From Novosphingobium kaempferiae (GTDB taxonomy: Bacteria > Pseudomonadota > Alphaproteobacteria > Sphingomonadales > Sphingomonadaceae): a DNA stretch of 64,000 nucleotides. Both the position numbers and the translations under genes were made by a program. Where the stretch lies: positions 4,588,001-4,652,000 of the forward strand of contig NZ_CP089301.1 in the NCBI RefSeq assembly GCF_021227995.1. Direction: 5' to 3'. The notes under the pieces were generated by a model, which was not told the DNA's origin, ran no database searches, and saw only the letters and a program-made list of their open reading frames with translations. Every line of letters begins with the position of its first letter. Within the stretch, counting starts at the first letter, position 1. Below, piece after piece: positions 9,409 to 17,825 of the stretch.

Positions 9409-9487
9409 TCGTCATTGCGAGCGCAGCGAAGCAATCCGGCGTCAGGCTCTGCCGCTCTGGATTGCTTCGCTGCGCTCGCAATGACGA
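9409..9487. repeat. REP-like palindrome, family B copy 1
   Basis: TCGTCATTGCGAGCGCAGCG and its reverse complement flank a short variable centre. The unit recurs in full or part at 13391, 18406, 27013, 43475, 43561 and 50238, always between genes. Confidence 0.85.
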
Positions 9488-9549
9488 AGTTTGGGGTGTG
9501 TCGAAGTTTGGGATTTGCCGAAGCGACCGCCTGTCGCTGAGAAACGCGG

Positions 9550-9575
9550 CGGGAGGCGGGTTGTCCTGCCTCCCG
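9550..9575 (-). terminator. Possible terminator hairpin after the Cdc48-type gene
   Basis: CGGGAGGC and GCCTCCCG form a strong stem extended by CGG/CCT pairing with a short loop, immediately beyond the stop codon of the minus-strand gene. The downstream T run is weak, so it may stabilise the message rather than terminate it. Confidence 0.4.
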
Positions 9576-9582
9576 ACCGTCG

Positions 9583-11892
9583 TCAGTGCTTCCGTTCGCG
9601 CGTGCTTTCGACCATGCCGGGGGCGATGAAGCCGATGGGCGTCACTTCCATGGCGCGCTTTTTCAGGTCGGTCTTCATGCGCTTGTATTCGGCTTCCATG
9701 TCCTCGGTCACGGTGGCGCGGCTGTCTTCGAGGGCTTCCTCGAAGTCCTGCATGGTCACCGCGTCCACCGCCGCGCCGCGCTTGCGGATGGCGATGAGGC
9801 CGGCGCGGCGGACGACGTCCTCGAGGTCCGCGCCGGTGAAGCGTTCGGTGCGGTCGGCGATCTCGCCGAGGCGCACGTCTTCGGCCAGCGGCATGCGGCT
9901 GGTGTGGATGCCCAGGATGTGTTCGCGGCCCGGTGCGTCGGGGGTGCCGACGTAGACCAGTTCGTCGAACCGGCCGGGGCGCAGCAGGGCGGGGTCGACC
10001 AGTGCCGGGCGGTTGGTGGCGCCGACGAGGACGACGGACTGCAGTTCCTCCATCCCGTCCATCTCGGCAAGGATGGTGTTGACCACGCGGGCCGTCACCT
10101 GCGGTTCTCCCATGGAGCCGCCCATGCCGCGGGCGGGGACGAGGCTGTCGATCTCGTCGATGAAGATCACGCAGGGGGCGACCTGCCGGGCGCGGGCGAA
10201 GAGCTTGGCGATCTGCTGCTCGCTCTCGCCGTACCACTTGCTGAGCAGGTCGGACGACTTGATCGAGATGAAGTTCGCCTCGGCCTCCTTCGCCACGGCC
10301 TTGGCCAGCAGGGTCTTGCCGGTGCCGGGCGGGCCGTAGAGCAGGAAGCCCTTGGCCGGGCGGATGCCCAGCGTGTGGAACGCCTCGGGGTTCTTCAGCG
10401 GCAGCTCGATGCCTTCCTTAAGCTTGAGCTGCGCCTCGTCGAGCCCGCCGATGTCGGCCCAGCCGATGTTCGGCACCTGCACCATGACCTCGCGCATGGC
10501 GGAGGGCTGGACGCGCTTCAGGGCGGCGAGGAAATCCTCGCGGTAGACCTGCAGGTTGTCGAGCACTTCGGCGGGGATGGTGCGCGCTTCGAGGTCGAGC
10601 TTGGGCATGATGCGGCGCACCGCCTCGATCGCGGCCTCGCGCGTCAGGGCGGCGAGGTCGGCGCCGACGAAGCCGTGCGTGGTGCGGGCAAGTTCGTTGA
10701 GGTCGACGCGCTCGCTCAGCGGCATGCCGCGGGTGTGGATGCCGAGGATCTCGCGGCGGCCCTTCTCGTCCGGCACGCCGATGACGATCTCGCGGTCGAA
10801 GCGGCCGGGGCGGCGCAGGGCCTCGTCGATGGCGTCGGGCCGGTTGGTGGCGGCGATGACGACGACGTGGGCGCGGCTGTCGATCCCGTCCATGAGCGTG
10901 AGCAGCTGCGCGACGAGGCGCTTTTCCGCCTCGCCGTGGACCTGGTCGCGCTTGGGGGCGATCGAGTCGATCTCGTCGATGAAGATGATCGCGGGGGCGG
11001 CCTTGGTTGCTTCCTCGAAGATCTCGCGCAGGTGCTTCTCGCTCTCGCCGTAGCCGGAGCCCATGATCTCGGGGCCGTTGATCGAGAAGAAGCTGGCTTC
11101 GCTCTCGTTGGCGACGGCTTGGGCGAGGCGGGTCTTGCCGGTGCCCGGCGGGCCGTGGAGCAGCACGCCCTTGGGCGGGGCGACGCCGAGGCGGGTGAAC
11201 AGCTCGGGATAGCGCAGCGGCAGCTCCACCATCTCGCGCAGGGCGCGGATGGTGTCGCCCATGCCGCCGACGTCGTCGTAGTTGACGTCGCCGCGGGCGT
11301 CGTGCGCTTCCTCGAAGGTCTCGCGCAGTTCGACCTCGGTGTTCTCGTCGATGTGGACGATGCCGCGCGGGGTGGTGGAGACGACGTTGAGGCGGATCTG
11401 CGTCAGCGCGTAGGCGGGGGCGTTGAACATGCGGCGCAGCTGGGGCGGGATGTCCGCGACCTGCTGCTGGCCGGTGGTGGCGACGAGGTCTCCCTGCACC
11501 ATCGGGCGCTGGAAGAAGTTGCGCTTCAGTGCGGCGGACGGGCCCTGCAGGCGCATGTCCTTCTGCGCGGGCGCGAAGACGACGCGCTGGGCGGGGCGCG
11601 ATTCGGCCTTGCGGATGGTGACGTGGTCGCCCGATCCGACTTCGGCATTGCCGCGCTGGAGGCCGTCGAGCCGGATGACGGAGAGGCCCTCGTCCTCGTC
11701 GTAGGCGAGCACGGCGCGGGCCACGGTGACGGCCTTGCCGGTGATTTCCAGCACGTCGCCTTCCATCGCGCCGATCTCGGACAGCGAGGCGCGTGAGAGG
11801 CGGGCGATTCCCTGGCCGCTCTCTTCCTGACGAGCGGCGGCGACCTGCAGCCTGACGGTGCGGTCTTCGGTCTTGGTGTCGGTTTCCGCCAT
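9583..11892 (-). CDS. Cdc48/VCP-type AAA+ ATPase
   Basis: A 769-residue type II AAA+ ATPase with the full Cdc48/p97 architecture. An N-terminal double-psi-barrel-like domain (about 10-190) is followed by the D1 ring (Walker A GPPGTGKT at 247-254, Walker B IIFIDEID at 302-309) and the D2 ring (Walker A at 520-527, Walker B VIFIDEID at 575-582). SRH sequences ATNRPDAID and RPGRFDREI are present, and both rings look catalytically intact. Family members unfold or extract proteins from complexes. In bacteria lacking ubiquitin the substrates are unknown, and no adaptor gene is adjacent. The start is the ATG preceded by AGGAAGGA; the frame stays open further upstream but is not Cdc48-like there. Confidence 0.92.
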   Translation of the reverse strand: MAETDTKTEDRTVRLQVAAARQEESGQGIARLSRASLSEIGAMEGDVLEITGKAVTVARAVLAYDEDEGLSVIRLDGLQRGNAEVGSGDHVTIRKAESRPAQRVVFAPAQKDMRLQGPSAALKRNFFQRPMVQGDLVATTGQQQVADIPPQLRRMFNAPAYALTQIRLNVVSTTPRGIVHIDENTEVELRETFEEAHDARGDVNYDDVGGMGDTIRALREMVELPLRYPELFTRLGVAPPKGVLLHGPPGTGKTRLAQAVANESEASFFSINGPEIMGSGYGESEKHLREIFEEATKAAPAIIFIDEIDSIAPKRDQVHGEAEKRLVAQLLTLMDGIDSRAHVVVIAATNRPDAIDEALRRPGRFDREIVIGVPDEKGRREILGIHTRGMPLSERVDLNELARTTHGFVGADLAALTREAAIEAVRRIMPKLDLEARTIPAEVLDNLQVYREDFLAALKRVQPSAMREVMVQVPNIGWADIGGLDEAQLKLKEGIELPLKNPEAFHTLGIRPAKGFLLYGPPGTGKTLLAKAVAKEAEANFISIKSSDLLSKWYGESEQQIAKLFARARQVAPCVIFIDEIDSLVPARGMGGSMGEPQVTARVVNTILAEMDGMEELQSVVLVGATNRPALVDPALLRPGRFDELVYVGTPDAPGREHILGIHTSRMPLAEDVRLGEIADRTERFTGADLEDVVRRAGLIAIRKRGAAVDAVTMQDFEEALEDSRATVTEDMEAEYKRMKTDLKKRAMEVTPIGFIAPGMVESTRERKH

Positions 11893-12077
11893 GTGCGGGG
11901 TGTTCCTTCCTCGATCCCGATCCCGGTCATCCTGTGATCGACCGGGCGGTGACGGATAGCTGGGTATGCCGCCACCGGATTGCAAACCAACCTGTGCGAG
12001 TCGGTGCGGTTCCCTGGACGGATGGCACGGAAGGACGGACCGGGGAACGGCGCGCGAATCGCCATTACTCGGACAAG

Positions 12078-12107
12078 AAAAAAGGCCCAGTCGTTGCCGA
12101 CCGGGCC
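12078..12107 (-). terminator. Intrinsic terminator of the candidate small RNA
   Basis: On the minus strand, a nine-pair stem including one G-U wobble closes a six-base loop and is followed by TTTTTT. The plus-strand reading would have a mismatch and no T run, so the direction is clear. It also insulates the downstream Cdc48-type gene from upstream transcription. Confidence 0.8.
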
Positions 12108-12145
12108 GTGGAAGTTTTGGGAGAGGATGCCTGAAAGGCACTGTC
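12078..12145 (-). ncRNA. Candidate small RNA with its own promoter and terminator
   Basis: Read on the minus strand, a promoter-like TTGCAC, 17-base spacer and CATACA (12146-12174) precede a region of about 65 bases. It has a small hairpin (TGCCT-TTC-AGGCA, 12128-12140) and an unpaired TCCTCTCCC segment. It ends in a terminator stem (GGCCCGGTC/GACTGGGCC with one G-U pair) followed by six T. The only overlapping frame runs through the terminator and is not credible. A CU-rich single strand flanked by hairpins resembles anti-Shine-Dalgarno sRNAs of alphaproteobacteria, but no known family is recognised. Confidence 0.45.
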
Positions 12146-12470
12146 TGTATGACCCAGACTCGGGTTTTGTGCAAGTGCGAAACGGCCCTCTATCATTGCG
12201 AAAACTACAACCATCGTTGCGAAATGTTGCAGGAGACGCAGATACCTGAACAAAATGTCAGGGTTTCCGCCATGTATGATAATGAACTAGCCTTCAGGTT
12301 CGGCTTGACGCTTACGTCAGATCACAACGCCGGGGCGATGGGCTGCAATCCTTTGCCTGTTGCGCCGCGACAATTGCTTGCCGAGGTAAGCATATGACCT
12401 CAAATCGTAATATGACCGCGGCGCCGAGCCCTTTCGGACCGGCGCCGCGCGTGCATTTGTGGGGCGTATG

Positions 12471-13244
12471 TCAGTGCGCGAGGAGCAGCGCGGGTGCGGT
12501 CTCTTCCTTGAGGAAGAACTCGGTCACGCCTCCGAACAGGAATTCGCGCACACGGCTCTTGCCATAGGCCCCCATGACGAGGAGGTCGGTGCCGCGCACC
12601 GCGTTGGCGAGCGTCTCCTGTGTCGAATCGCGGCGTTCGTGCTCCTCCAGTTCGGCGCTGACGCCGTGGCGGGCAAGGTAGCGCAGCGCGTCGGTGGCGG
12701 GAAAGCCGCCCTCCTTCTCGACCACGCAGATCAGCTTCACCGACGAGCACTGTGCCAGCAGCGGCGCGGCGGCGCGCAGGGCGGCGGCGGCCTGCTCCCC
12801 GCCATCCCAGCCGATGGCGGCGCTGTTCACCGGGATGTGGAGCGGCGCGTCGGCCAGCGCCAGCACCGGTGCGCGGGCACGCAGGGCGAGGTCTCCGGCC
12901 AGCCCGCCCGAGCGCGAGACGACGATGAGGTCGGCCAGCCGCGCGGCGTAGGCGAAGGCGGTGACGGGGTCGTCCTCGCAGCGCACCACCTCGAACGGCA
13001 CGCCTGCCCCGGCGAGGCGGGTCTCGGCGGCGGCGGCGATCTCGTCATCCGCCTCGCGCGCCTTGTCCAGCGCGCCGGAGATCACGTAGCTGCCGCCCAT
13101 CGGGTCCATCGCGATGTAGCGCGAGACGGGCGTATCGACGAGCACGGTGACATGGCCGTTCTCGCGCCGCGCGATGTCCAGCGCGGTCTGGAGGCGGGCA
13201 TCGCTGCCCGGCTTGCGGTCGGCGTTGACGAGTATCGAGCGCAT
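12471..13244 (-). CDS. Tandem universal stress protein (UspA family)
   Basis: A 257-residue cytoplasmic protein made of two UspA-like alpha/beta domains, roughly 1-140 and 145-257. The first begins MRSILVNADRKPGSD and includes ADLIVVSRSGG. The second carries the ATP-binding pattern G-2x-G-9x-G-T in GAYGKSRVREFLFGGVT. Tandem Usp proteins are induced by starvation, oxidative stress or low oxygen, though the direct action is rarely known. GGGAGAAAG sits eight bases before the ATG. A GC-rich inverted repeat without a T run (near 12418-12450) lies just beyond the stop and may protect the 3' end. Confidence 0.85.
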   Translation of the reverse strand: MRSILVNADRKPGSDARLQTALDIARRENGHVTVLVDTPVSRYIAMDPMGGSYVISGALDKAREADDEIAAAAETRLAGAGVPFEVVRCEDDPVTAFAYAARLADLIVVSRSGGLAGDLALRARAPVLALADAPLHIPVNSAAIGWDGGEQAAAALRAAAPLLAQCSSVKLICVVEKEGGFPATDALRYLARHGVSAELEEHERRDSTQETLANAVRGTDLLVMGAYGKSRVREFLFGGVTEFFLKEETAPALLLAH

Positions 13245-13390
13245 GGTCTTTCTCCCTTTCGAGCCTGTCCAGTCTAGCCCGTGACGGTGGGGGTTCCATG
13301 ACCGGGATCAAACTTGGGTCGTGAAAGCGAAACGTGCAGGCCAGCGCGGGGTTGCGGCGGGGCGGGGGGCGGCAATGCTTTGAAATTCAC

Positions 13391-13468
13391 TCGTCATTGC
13401 GAGCGTAGCGAAGCAATCCGGCATCGTGCGCCGACCGTGGATTGCTTCGCTACGCTCGCAATGACGAA
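13391..13468. repeat. REP-like palindrome, family B copy 2
   Basis: Arms TCGTCATTGCGAGCGTAGCG and complement surround a roughly 20-base centre. It lies in the 348-bp interval between the stress protein and the LysR gene, followed 30 bases later by a family C element; nothing else was found in that interval. Confidence 0.85.
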
Positions 13469-13499
13469 AATTGACAAGGGCATCGTGGCGCCTTGTTCC

Positions 13500-13580
13500 G
13501 GGGGCTTCGACAGGCTCAGCCTGAGCGGGTTTGAGAGCGAATCTTTAAATTCCGCTCTGGCTGAGCTTGTCGAAGCCCCC
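13500..13580. repeat. Palindromic repeat, family C copy 1
   Basis: GGGGCTTCGACAGGCTCAGC is mirrored by GCTGAGCTTGTCGAAGCCCC with an AT-richer centre. The unit also occurs at 26071 and 50349. It is only 12 bases beyond the stop of the LysR gene. Confidence 0.85.
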
Positions 13581-13592
13581 GAAGGCCAACAA

Positions 13593-14462
13593 TCACCCGA
13601 TCCGCAACCGCCCCGCGCGCTCGAACAGGTCGAGGATCACCGGATCGCGCTCGCGGGTGCGGATGGCGGCTTCGAAGTGGACGTGGTGGCGCGGGCGGGG
13701 GAGGACTTCGCGCAAGTGCCCGGCGGCGAGGCGGTCCTGCACCATCGTCGCGGGAAGCACCGCCGCGCCCTGGCCGCTCACGACGATCTCGATCAGCGTG
13801 CGCACGTTGTTGCAGGTGTGGAGCGCGCGCGGGACGATGCCGTGCTCTTCCAGCGTCTCGTGCGTGACGGCATGGAGCGGCGAGTGATCGGGCAGCGACC
13901 ACACCGGCAGCGGACTGGCGAACCCGCCCGCTTCGGCCACCGCAGCGCCCGCCGCCCAGACCAGTTCGACCGATCCGATCGCAGCGGTGCGCATGCCGGG
14001 GCTCGCCACCGGCCCGGCCAGGAACACGATGTCGCGTGTGCCCGCCAGCAGTTGCTGGAGCAGCGGCGCGGTGAGGTCGATCTCGATTTCCATGGCGACG
14101 CCGGGGCGGTCGCGCTCGATCGCCTGGATGAACGCGGGCAGGCAACTGGCCGCCGCGATCTCGCCCGAACCGATGCGCACGGCGGCGGTGGCCCCGGCGA
14201 AGTCGCTCGCCTCCAGCAGGACCTGTTCGAGCCCATGGTAGAGCGGCTCGCTCGCCTGAACCAGCCGCCGCCCGCGCGCCGAAAGCACCATGCGCCGCCC
14301 TTCGCGCTGGAACAGGGGCACGCCAAGCTGCTCCTCGATCTCTCGCACGCGCGCCGAGATCGCGGGCTGCGTGGTGTTGAGCCGTGCCGCTGCCGCCGCG
14401 AAAGTGCCCAGCCGGTCGATCCACATCAGCGTTTCCAGATGGAATAGCGCGATCCGTTTCAT
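13593..14462 (-). CDS. LysR-family transcriptional regulator
   Basis: A 289-residue LysR-type regulator. The winged helix-turn-helix occupies the first 65 residues (FAAAAARLNTTQPAISARV, then LGVPLFQREGRRMVLSARG), and the effector-binding domain follows from about residue 90. It is divergently transcribed from scoAB with a 96-base gap containing the palindrome TATCGGAACCGATA, so it probably controls that pair in response to a keto acid or related metabolite. An ATG two codons upstream is possible, but AGGA lies seven bases before the chosen ATG and only one base before the other. Confidence 0.9.
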   Translation of the reverse strand: MKRIALFHLETLMWIDRLGTFAAAAARLNTTQPAISARVREIEEQLGVPLFQREGRRMVLSARGRRLVQASEPLYHGLEQVLLEASDFAGATAAVRIGSGEIAAASCLPAFIQAIERDRPGVAMEIEIDLTAPLLQQLLAGTRDIVFLAGPVASPGMRTAAIGSVELVWAAGAAVAEAGGFASPLPVWSLPDHSPLHAVTHETLEEHGIVPRALHTCNNVRTLIEIVVSGQGAAVLPATMVQDRLAAGHLREVLPRPRHHVHFEAAIRTRERDPVILDLFERAGRLRIG

Positions 14463-14472
14463 CACCATTTCC

Positions 14473-14486
14473 TATCGGAACCGATA
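14473..14486. promoter_or_regulatory. Putative LysR operator between the regulator and scoAB
   Basis: TATCGG-AA-CCGATA is a perfect six-base inverted repeat fitting the T-N11-A style of LysR boxes. It overlaps the regulator's leader, so it could mediate autoregulation and activation of scoA. Confidence 0.5.
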
Positions 14487-14558
14487 AAAAACAATCGCTA
14501 TTCGTGATGGGAGAAGCTGTCTAGATTCCCGTCGAAACCACAAAGAGGATGGCCCTCG

Positions 14559-15266
14559 ATGAAGAAGATCTATCCCAGCGCCGAAGCCGCGCTGGAAGGC
14601 GTGCTCAAGGACGGCCTGCTGATCGCCAGCGGCGGTTTCGGGCTTTGCGGCATCCCCGAGCGGCTGCTCGATGCGATCCGCGATTCGGGGGTGAAGGATC
14701 TCACCTTCGCCTCGAACAATGCCGGCATCGACAACGAGGGCATCGGCAAGCTGCTGCGCACCAAGCAGGTGAAGAAGATGATCTCGTCCTACGTGGGCGA
14801 GAACAAGGAGTTCGAACGCCAGTTCCTCGCCGGAGAGCTTGAGGTAGAGTTCTGCCCGCAGGGCACGCTGGCTGAGCGCATGCGCGCGGGCGGCGCGGGT
14901 ATCCCCGGCTTCTACACCAGGACCGGCGTCGGCACGCAGGTGGCCGAAGGCAAGGAAGTGAAGCAGTTCCGGGGCGAGGACTACATCCTCGAAGAAGGCA
15001 TCTTCGCCGACCTTTCGGTGGTGAAGGCATGGAAGGCGGACGAGACCGGCAACGTCGTGTTCCGCAAGACCGCACGCAACTTCAACGTGCCCGCCGCCAC
15101 TTGCGGCAAGGTCTGCATCGTCGAAGTGGAGGAGATCGTCCCCACCGGCTCGCTGGACCCGGACGCGATCCACCTCCCCGGCGTCTTCGTCCAGCGCATC
15201 GTGCTGGGCGCGCCTTACGACAAGAAGATCGAGTTCACGACCACCCGTGAAAGGGAGAGCGCGTAA
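14559..15266 (+). CDS. scoA: 3-oxoacid CoA-transferase, subunit A
   Basis: The 235-residue alpha subunit of succinyl-CoA:3-ketoacid CoA-transferase (SCOT), which moves CoA from succinyl-CoA to acetoacetate so that ketone bodies enter the acetyl-CoA pool. Family sequences include [50 protein letters not shown] and GGEDY-like GEDYILE. The stop overlaps the start of the B subunit by one base (TAATG), indicating translational coupling and the usual heteromeric enzyme. A LysR gene is divergent upstream. A pcaI-type 3-oxoadipate role is possible, but no other beta-ketoadipate genes are nearby. Confidence 0.93.
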   Translation: MKKIYPSAEAALEGVLKDGLLIASGGFGLCGIPERLLDAIRDSGVKDLTFASNNAGIDNEGIGKLLRTKQVKKMISSYVGENKEFERQFLAGELEVEFCPQGTLAERMRAGGAGIPGFYTRTGVGTQVAEGKEVKQFRGEDYILEEGIFADLSVVKAWKADETGNVVFRKTARNFNVPAATCGKVCIVEVEEIVPTGSLDPDAIHLPGVFVQRIVLGAPYDKKIEFTTTRERESA

Positions 15267-15901
15267 TGGCCTGGAATCGCAATGAAATGGCCGCGCGCGC
15301 GGCGAAGGAGCTTCAGGACGGGTTCTACGTGAACCTCGGCATCGGCATCCCGACGCTGGTGGCGAACTACGTGCCCGAGGACATCACCGTCACTTTGCAG
15401 AGCGAGAACGGGATGCTCGGCATCGGGCCGTTCCCCTATCCGGACGAGGTGGACCCCGATCTCATCAACGCGGGCAAGCAGACGATCAGCGAACTGCCGC
15501 ACTCCGCCTATTTCGACAGCGCCACCAGCTTCGGCATGATCCGCGGCGGGCACATCGACCTGACCGTGCTGGGCGCTATGGAAGTGGCCGAGAACGGCGA
15601 TATCGCCAACTGGATGATCCCCGGCAAGATGATCAAGGGGATGGGCGGCGCGATGGACCTCGTCGCGGGCGTCAAGAAGATCATCGTCGTCATGGAGCAC
15701 ACCTCCAAGAACGGCGACCCCAAGTTCATCCCCGCCTGCACGCTGCCGCTGACGGGGACCAACGTGGTGGACATGATCGTCACCGACCTCGCGGTGTTCC
15801 AGCGCCCGGACCACGACAGCCCGTTCAGGCTGATCGAACTGGCCCCCGGCGTGACGGCCGAGGAAGTCGCCGCGAAGACGACCGCGCATTACGTGAGTTG
15901 A
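15266..15901 (+). CDS. scoB: 3-oxoacid CoA-transferase, subunit B
   Basis: The 211-residue beta subunit carrying the catalytic glutamate that forms the enzyme-CoA thioester: Glu47 in QSENGMLG. Other conserved segments are [51 protein letters not shown] and [10 protein letters not shown]. Length and order match SCOT B subunits. It is translationally coupled to scoA and ends the operon; a family A palindrome begins four bases after its stop. Confidence 0.94.
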   Translation: MAWNRNEMAARAAKELQDGFYVNLGIGIPTLVANYVPEDITVTLQSENGMLGIGPFPYPDEVDPDLINAGKQTISELPHSAYFDSATSFGMIRGGHIDLTVLGAMEVAENGDIANWMIPGKMIKGMGGAMDLVAGVKKIIVVMEHTSKNGDPKFIPACTLPLTGTNVVDMIVTDLAVFQRPDHDSPFRLIELAPGVTAEEVAAKTTAHYVS

Positions 15902-15904
15902 AAA

Positions 15905-16034
15905 TTCCTCCCCGAGCTTGTCTCGGGGAGGGGGACCGCCGACGCAGTCGGTGGTGGAGGGGGAGAGGCCCGGCAATTCCCCCTCCGTCAGCCCTGACGG
16001 GCTGCCACCTCCCCGAGACAAGCTCGGGGAGGAA
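15905..16034. repeat. Palindromic intergenic repeat, family A copy 2
   Basis: The same outer arms as the element at 2827 (TTCCTCCCCGAGCTTGTCTC and complement) enclose inner complementary segments, here with the inner part inverted relative to copy 1. The element separates scoB from the next gene and is 130 bp long. Confidence 0.85.
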
Positions 16035-16102
16035 CTGTCACCCTCTCGCCACCGCAGCAAGTTCGCGTTATCCCTCGCCCACTCTTCGCAGGGAAACCAT
16101 CC

Positions 16103-16789
16103 ATGACCTACACCCTCATCACCGCGAACCGGAACTATTCCAGCTGGTCGCTGCGCCCCTGGGTGCTGATGAAGGCGCTCGCCATCCCGTTCGAGGATGA
16201 GCTTGAGCTCTTCACGATGCCGGTGAACTACGACGCCTTCCGCAGCTTCTCCCCCACCGGACAGGTGCCCGCGCTGATCGACGAGGATCGCACGGTGTGG
16301 GATTCGCTGGGCATCGCGCTCTATCTGGCGGACCGCCACCCCGGTGTCTGGCCGCAGGACGAGGACGCGCGCGCCTTCGCCCAGAGCGCGGTATGCGAGA
16401 TGCACGCGGGCTTCCCGGCGCTGCGCAGCGCCTGCACCATGAACGTGGGCGTGCGCGTGAAGCCACGCCCGATGAGCGGCGCGCTGGTGCGCGAGGTGCA
16501 TCGCGTGCGCGAACTGTTCGAAGAAGGGCTGGACCGCTTCGGCGGCCCGTGGCTGGCGGGAAGCGCGTTCAGCGCGGTCGACGCGTTCTACGCCCCGGTC
16601 GCCTTCCGCATCCGCACTTATGGCCTTGATGTCGGCGGCGGGCAGGCGTGGGTCGATGCGATGCTCGCCCACCCGGCGATGCTCCAGTGGGAGCAGGAAG
16701 CCCTCGCCGAGACATGGCGCGAGGAAAGCCACGAGGCCGAGATCGCCGAGGCGGGCGAGATCATCGCCGACTACCGCGTGCAGGCCTGA
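16103..16789 (+). CDS. Glutathione S-transferase family protein
   Basis: A 228-residue cytosolic GST-like protein. The N-terminal thioredoxin-fold domain begins TLITANRNYSSWSLRPW, with serines suited to the glutathione-activating position, and continues to TGQVPALIDEDRTVWDSLGI, the cis-proline and glutathione-binding SNAIL-like region. The C-terminal helical domain includes GGPWLAGSAFSAVDAFYAPV, a typical N-capping and hydrophobic staple region. Conjugation or detoxification is likely; the substrate is unknown. The ATG has GGGAAA nine bases upstream. It is followed after four bases by the epimerase gene, suggesting an operon. Confidence 0.88.
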   Translation: MTYTLITANRNYSSWSLRPWVLMKALAIPFEDELELFTMPVNYDAFRSFSPTGQVPALIDEDRTVWDSLGIALYLADRHPGVWPQDEDARAFAQSAVCEMHAGFPALRSACTMNVGVRVKPRPMSGALVREVHRVRELFEEGLDRFGGPWLAGSAFSAVDAFYAPVAFRIRTYGLDVGGGQAWVDAMLAHPAMLQWEQEALAETWREESHEAEIAEAGEIIADYRVQA

Positions 16790-16793
16790 ACCA

Positions 16794-17753
16794 ATGCGAG
16801 TGCTGCTGACAGGCTCCTCGGGCTGGCTCGGCAGGCACCTCGCGCCGTTGCTGGAGGCGAAGGGGCACACGGTCGTCGGCCTCGACGTGGCTCCGGGCGC
16901 GGCGACTTCGGTGATCGGGTCGGTCGCCGACCGCGCTTTGGTGTTCCGCACCGTGGCGGAGCACGGGATCGAGGCGATCGTCCACTCCGGCGCGCTGCAC
17001 AAGCCGGATATCGTGCGCTTCCCCCGGCAGGCCTTCGTCGACGTCAACGTGACCGGGACGCTGAACCTGCTGGAGGCCGCGGTCGAGGCGGGGCATGCGC
17101 GGTTCCTGTTCACTTCCACCACTTCGCTCATGGTCCGAGACGACGTGCGCGCCGGGGCGGGGGAGGCGGGCGCGTGGTGGATGGACGAGCATTTCGGCCC
17201 GATCGCTCCGCGCAACGTCTATGGCGTGACCAAGCGCGCGGGCGAGGACATGTGCCGCCTGATCGCGCGCGAAAGCGGCATGGTGGTGGCGATCCTGCGC
17301 ACCGGGCGCTTCTTTCCCGAGGACGACGACACCCATGCCATCCCCTCCGGCCCGAACCTCAAGGCCAACGAATTCCTCAACCGCCGCCTGACCGTGGGCG
17401 ACGCTGCGCTGGCGCACCTCGCCGCGCTGGAGCGGGCCGAGGGATGCGAGACTTTCGTCCTCTCCGCCCCGCCGCCGTTCACCCGCGCCGATGCGGTCGA
17501 ACTGGCGGTCGATGCGCCTGCGGTGATCGCGCGGTACTTCCCGGATGCCGCCGAACTCTACGCCCGCGCTGGGTGGGTGCTGCCCGAGCGGATCGAGCGG
17601 GTCTACGATCCCGCGAAGGCCGAGCGCCTGCTCGGCTGGCGCGCGCGGACAGACTTCGCCGCGATCCTCGCCGCCCTGCGCGACGGAGCGGAAATGCCCT
17701 TCGCGCATGATCCCGACTGGATTTCACCGGTCCTCGGTGACGCGACGGCGTAG
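16794..17753 (+). CDS. NAD-dependent epimerase/dehydratase family protein
   Basis: A 319-residue extended short-chain dehydrogenase. The Rossmann nucleotide motif is TGSSGWLG (residues 7-14, TGxxGxxG), followed by an acidic residue after VVGLD that favours NAD. NVTGTLNLLEAA and a catalytic YGVTK (YxxxK) are present. Such proteins act on nucleotide sugars or small carbonyl compounds; nothing here identifies the substrate. The start is set by the ATG four bases after the GST stop; the longer open frame upstream lies wholly inside the GST gene. It is probably cotranscribed with the GST. Confidence 0.85.
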   Translation: MRVLLTGSSGWLGRHLAPLLEAKGHTVVGLDVAPGAATSVIGSVADRALVFRTVAEHGIEAIVHSGALHKPDIVRFPRQAFVDVNVTGTLNLLEAAVEAGHARFLFTSTTSLMVRDDVRAGAGEAGAWWMDEHFGPIAPRNVYGVTKRAGEDMCRLIARESGMVVAILRTGRFFPEDDDTHAIPSGPNLKANEFLNRRLTVGDAALAHLAALERAEGCETFVLSAPPPFTRADAVELAVDAPAVIARYFPDAAELYARAGWVLPERIERVYDPAKAERLLGWRARTDFAAILAALRDGAEMPFAHDPDWISPVLGDATA

Positions 17754-17825
17754 TCGGGCCGGACAGCCTTGCGGCGGTCACACCGCAGCCCCATAAACCG
17801 CACGCAACTTCTGGGAGAATCTCGA

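Noticed and set aside
9409..9487. Family B repeats as a CRISPR array
   Set aside because: The copies are dispersed kilobases apart and palindromic, with no regular spacers and no cas genes in the window.
9586..11796. A 736-residue plus-strand open frame opposite the Cdc48-type gene
   Set aside because: Histidine/valine/alanine/glycine-rich shadow of a GC-rich gene; the minus-strand frame carries both AAA modules. The same applies to long antisense frames at 706-1635, 1723-2988, 19546-21492, 43567-46173 and 53521-55698.
12065..12253. A 62-codon minus-strand frame with a hydrophobic start
   Set aside because: It runs through the candidate small RNA and its terminator, and the second half is low-complexity; a coding role is unlikely.
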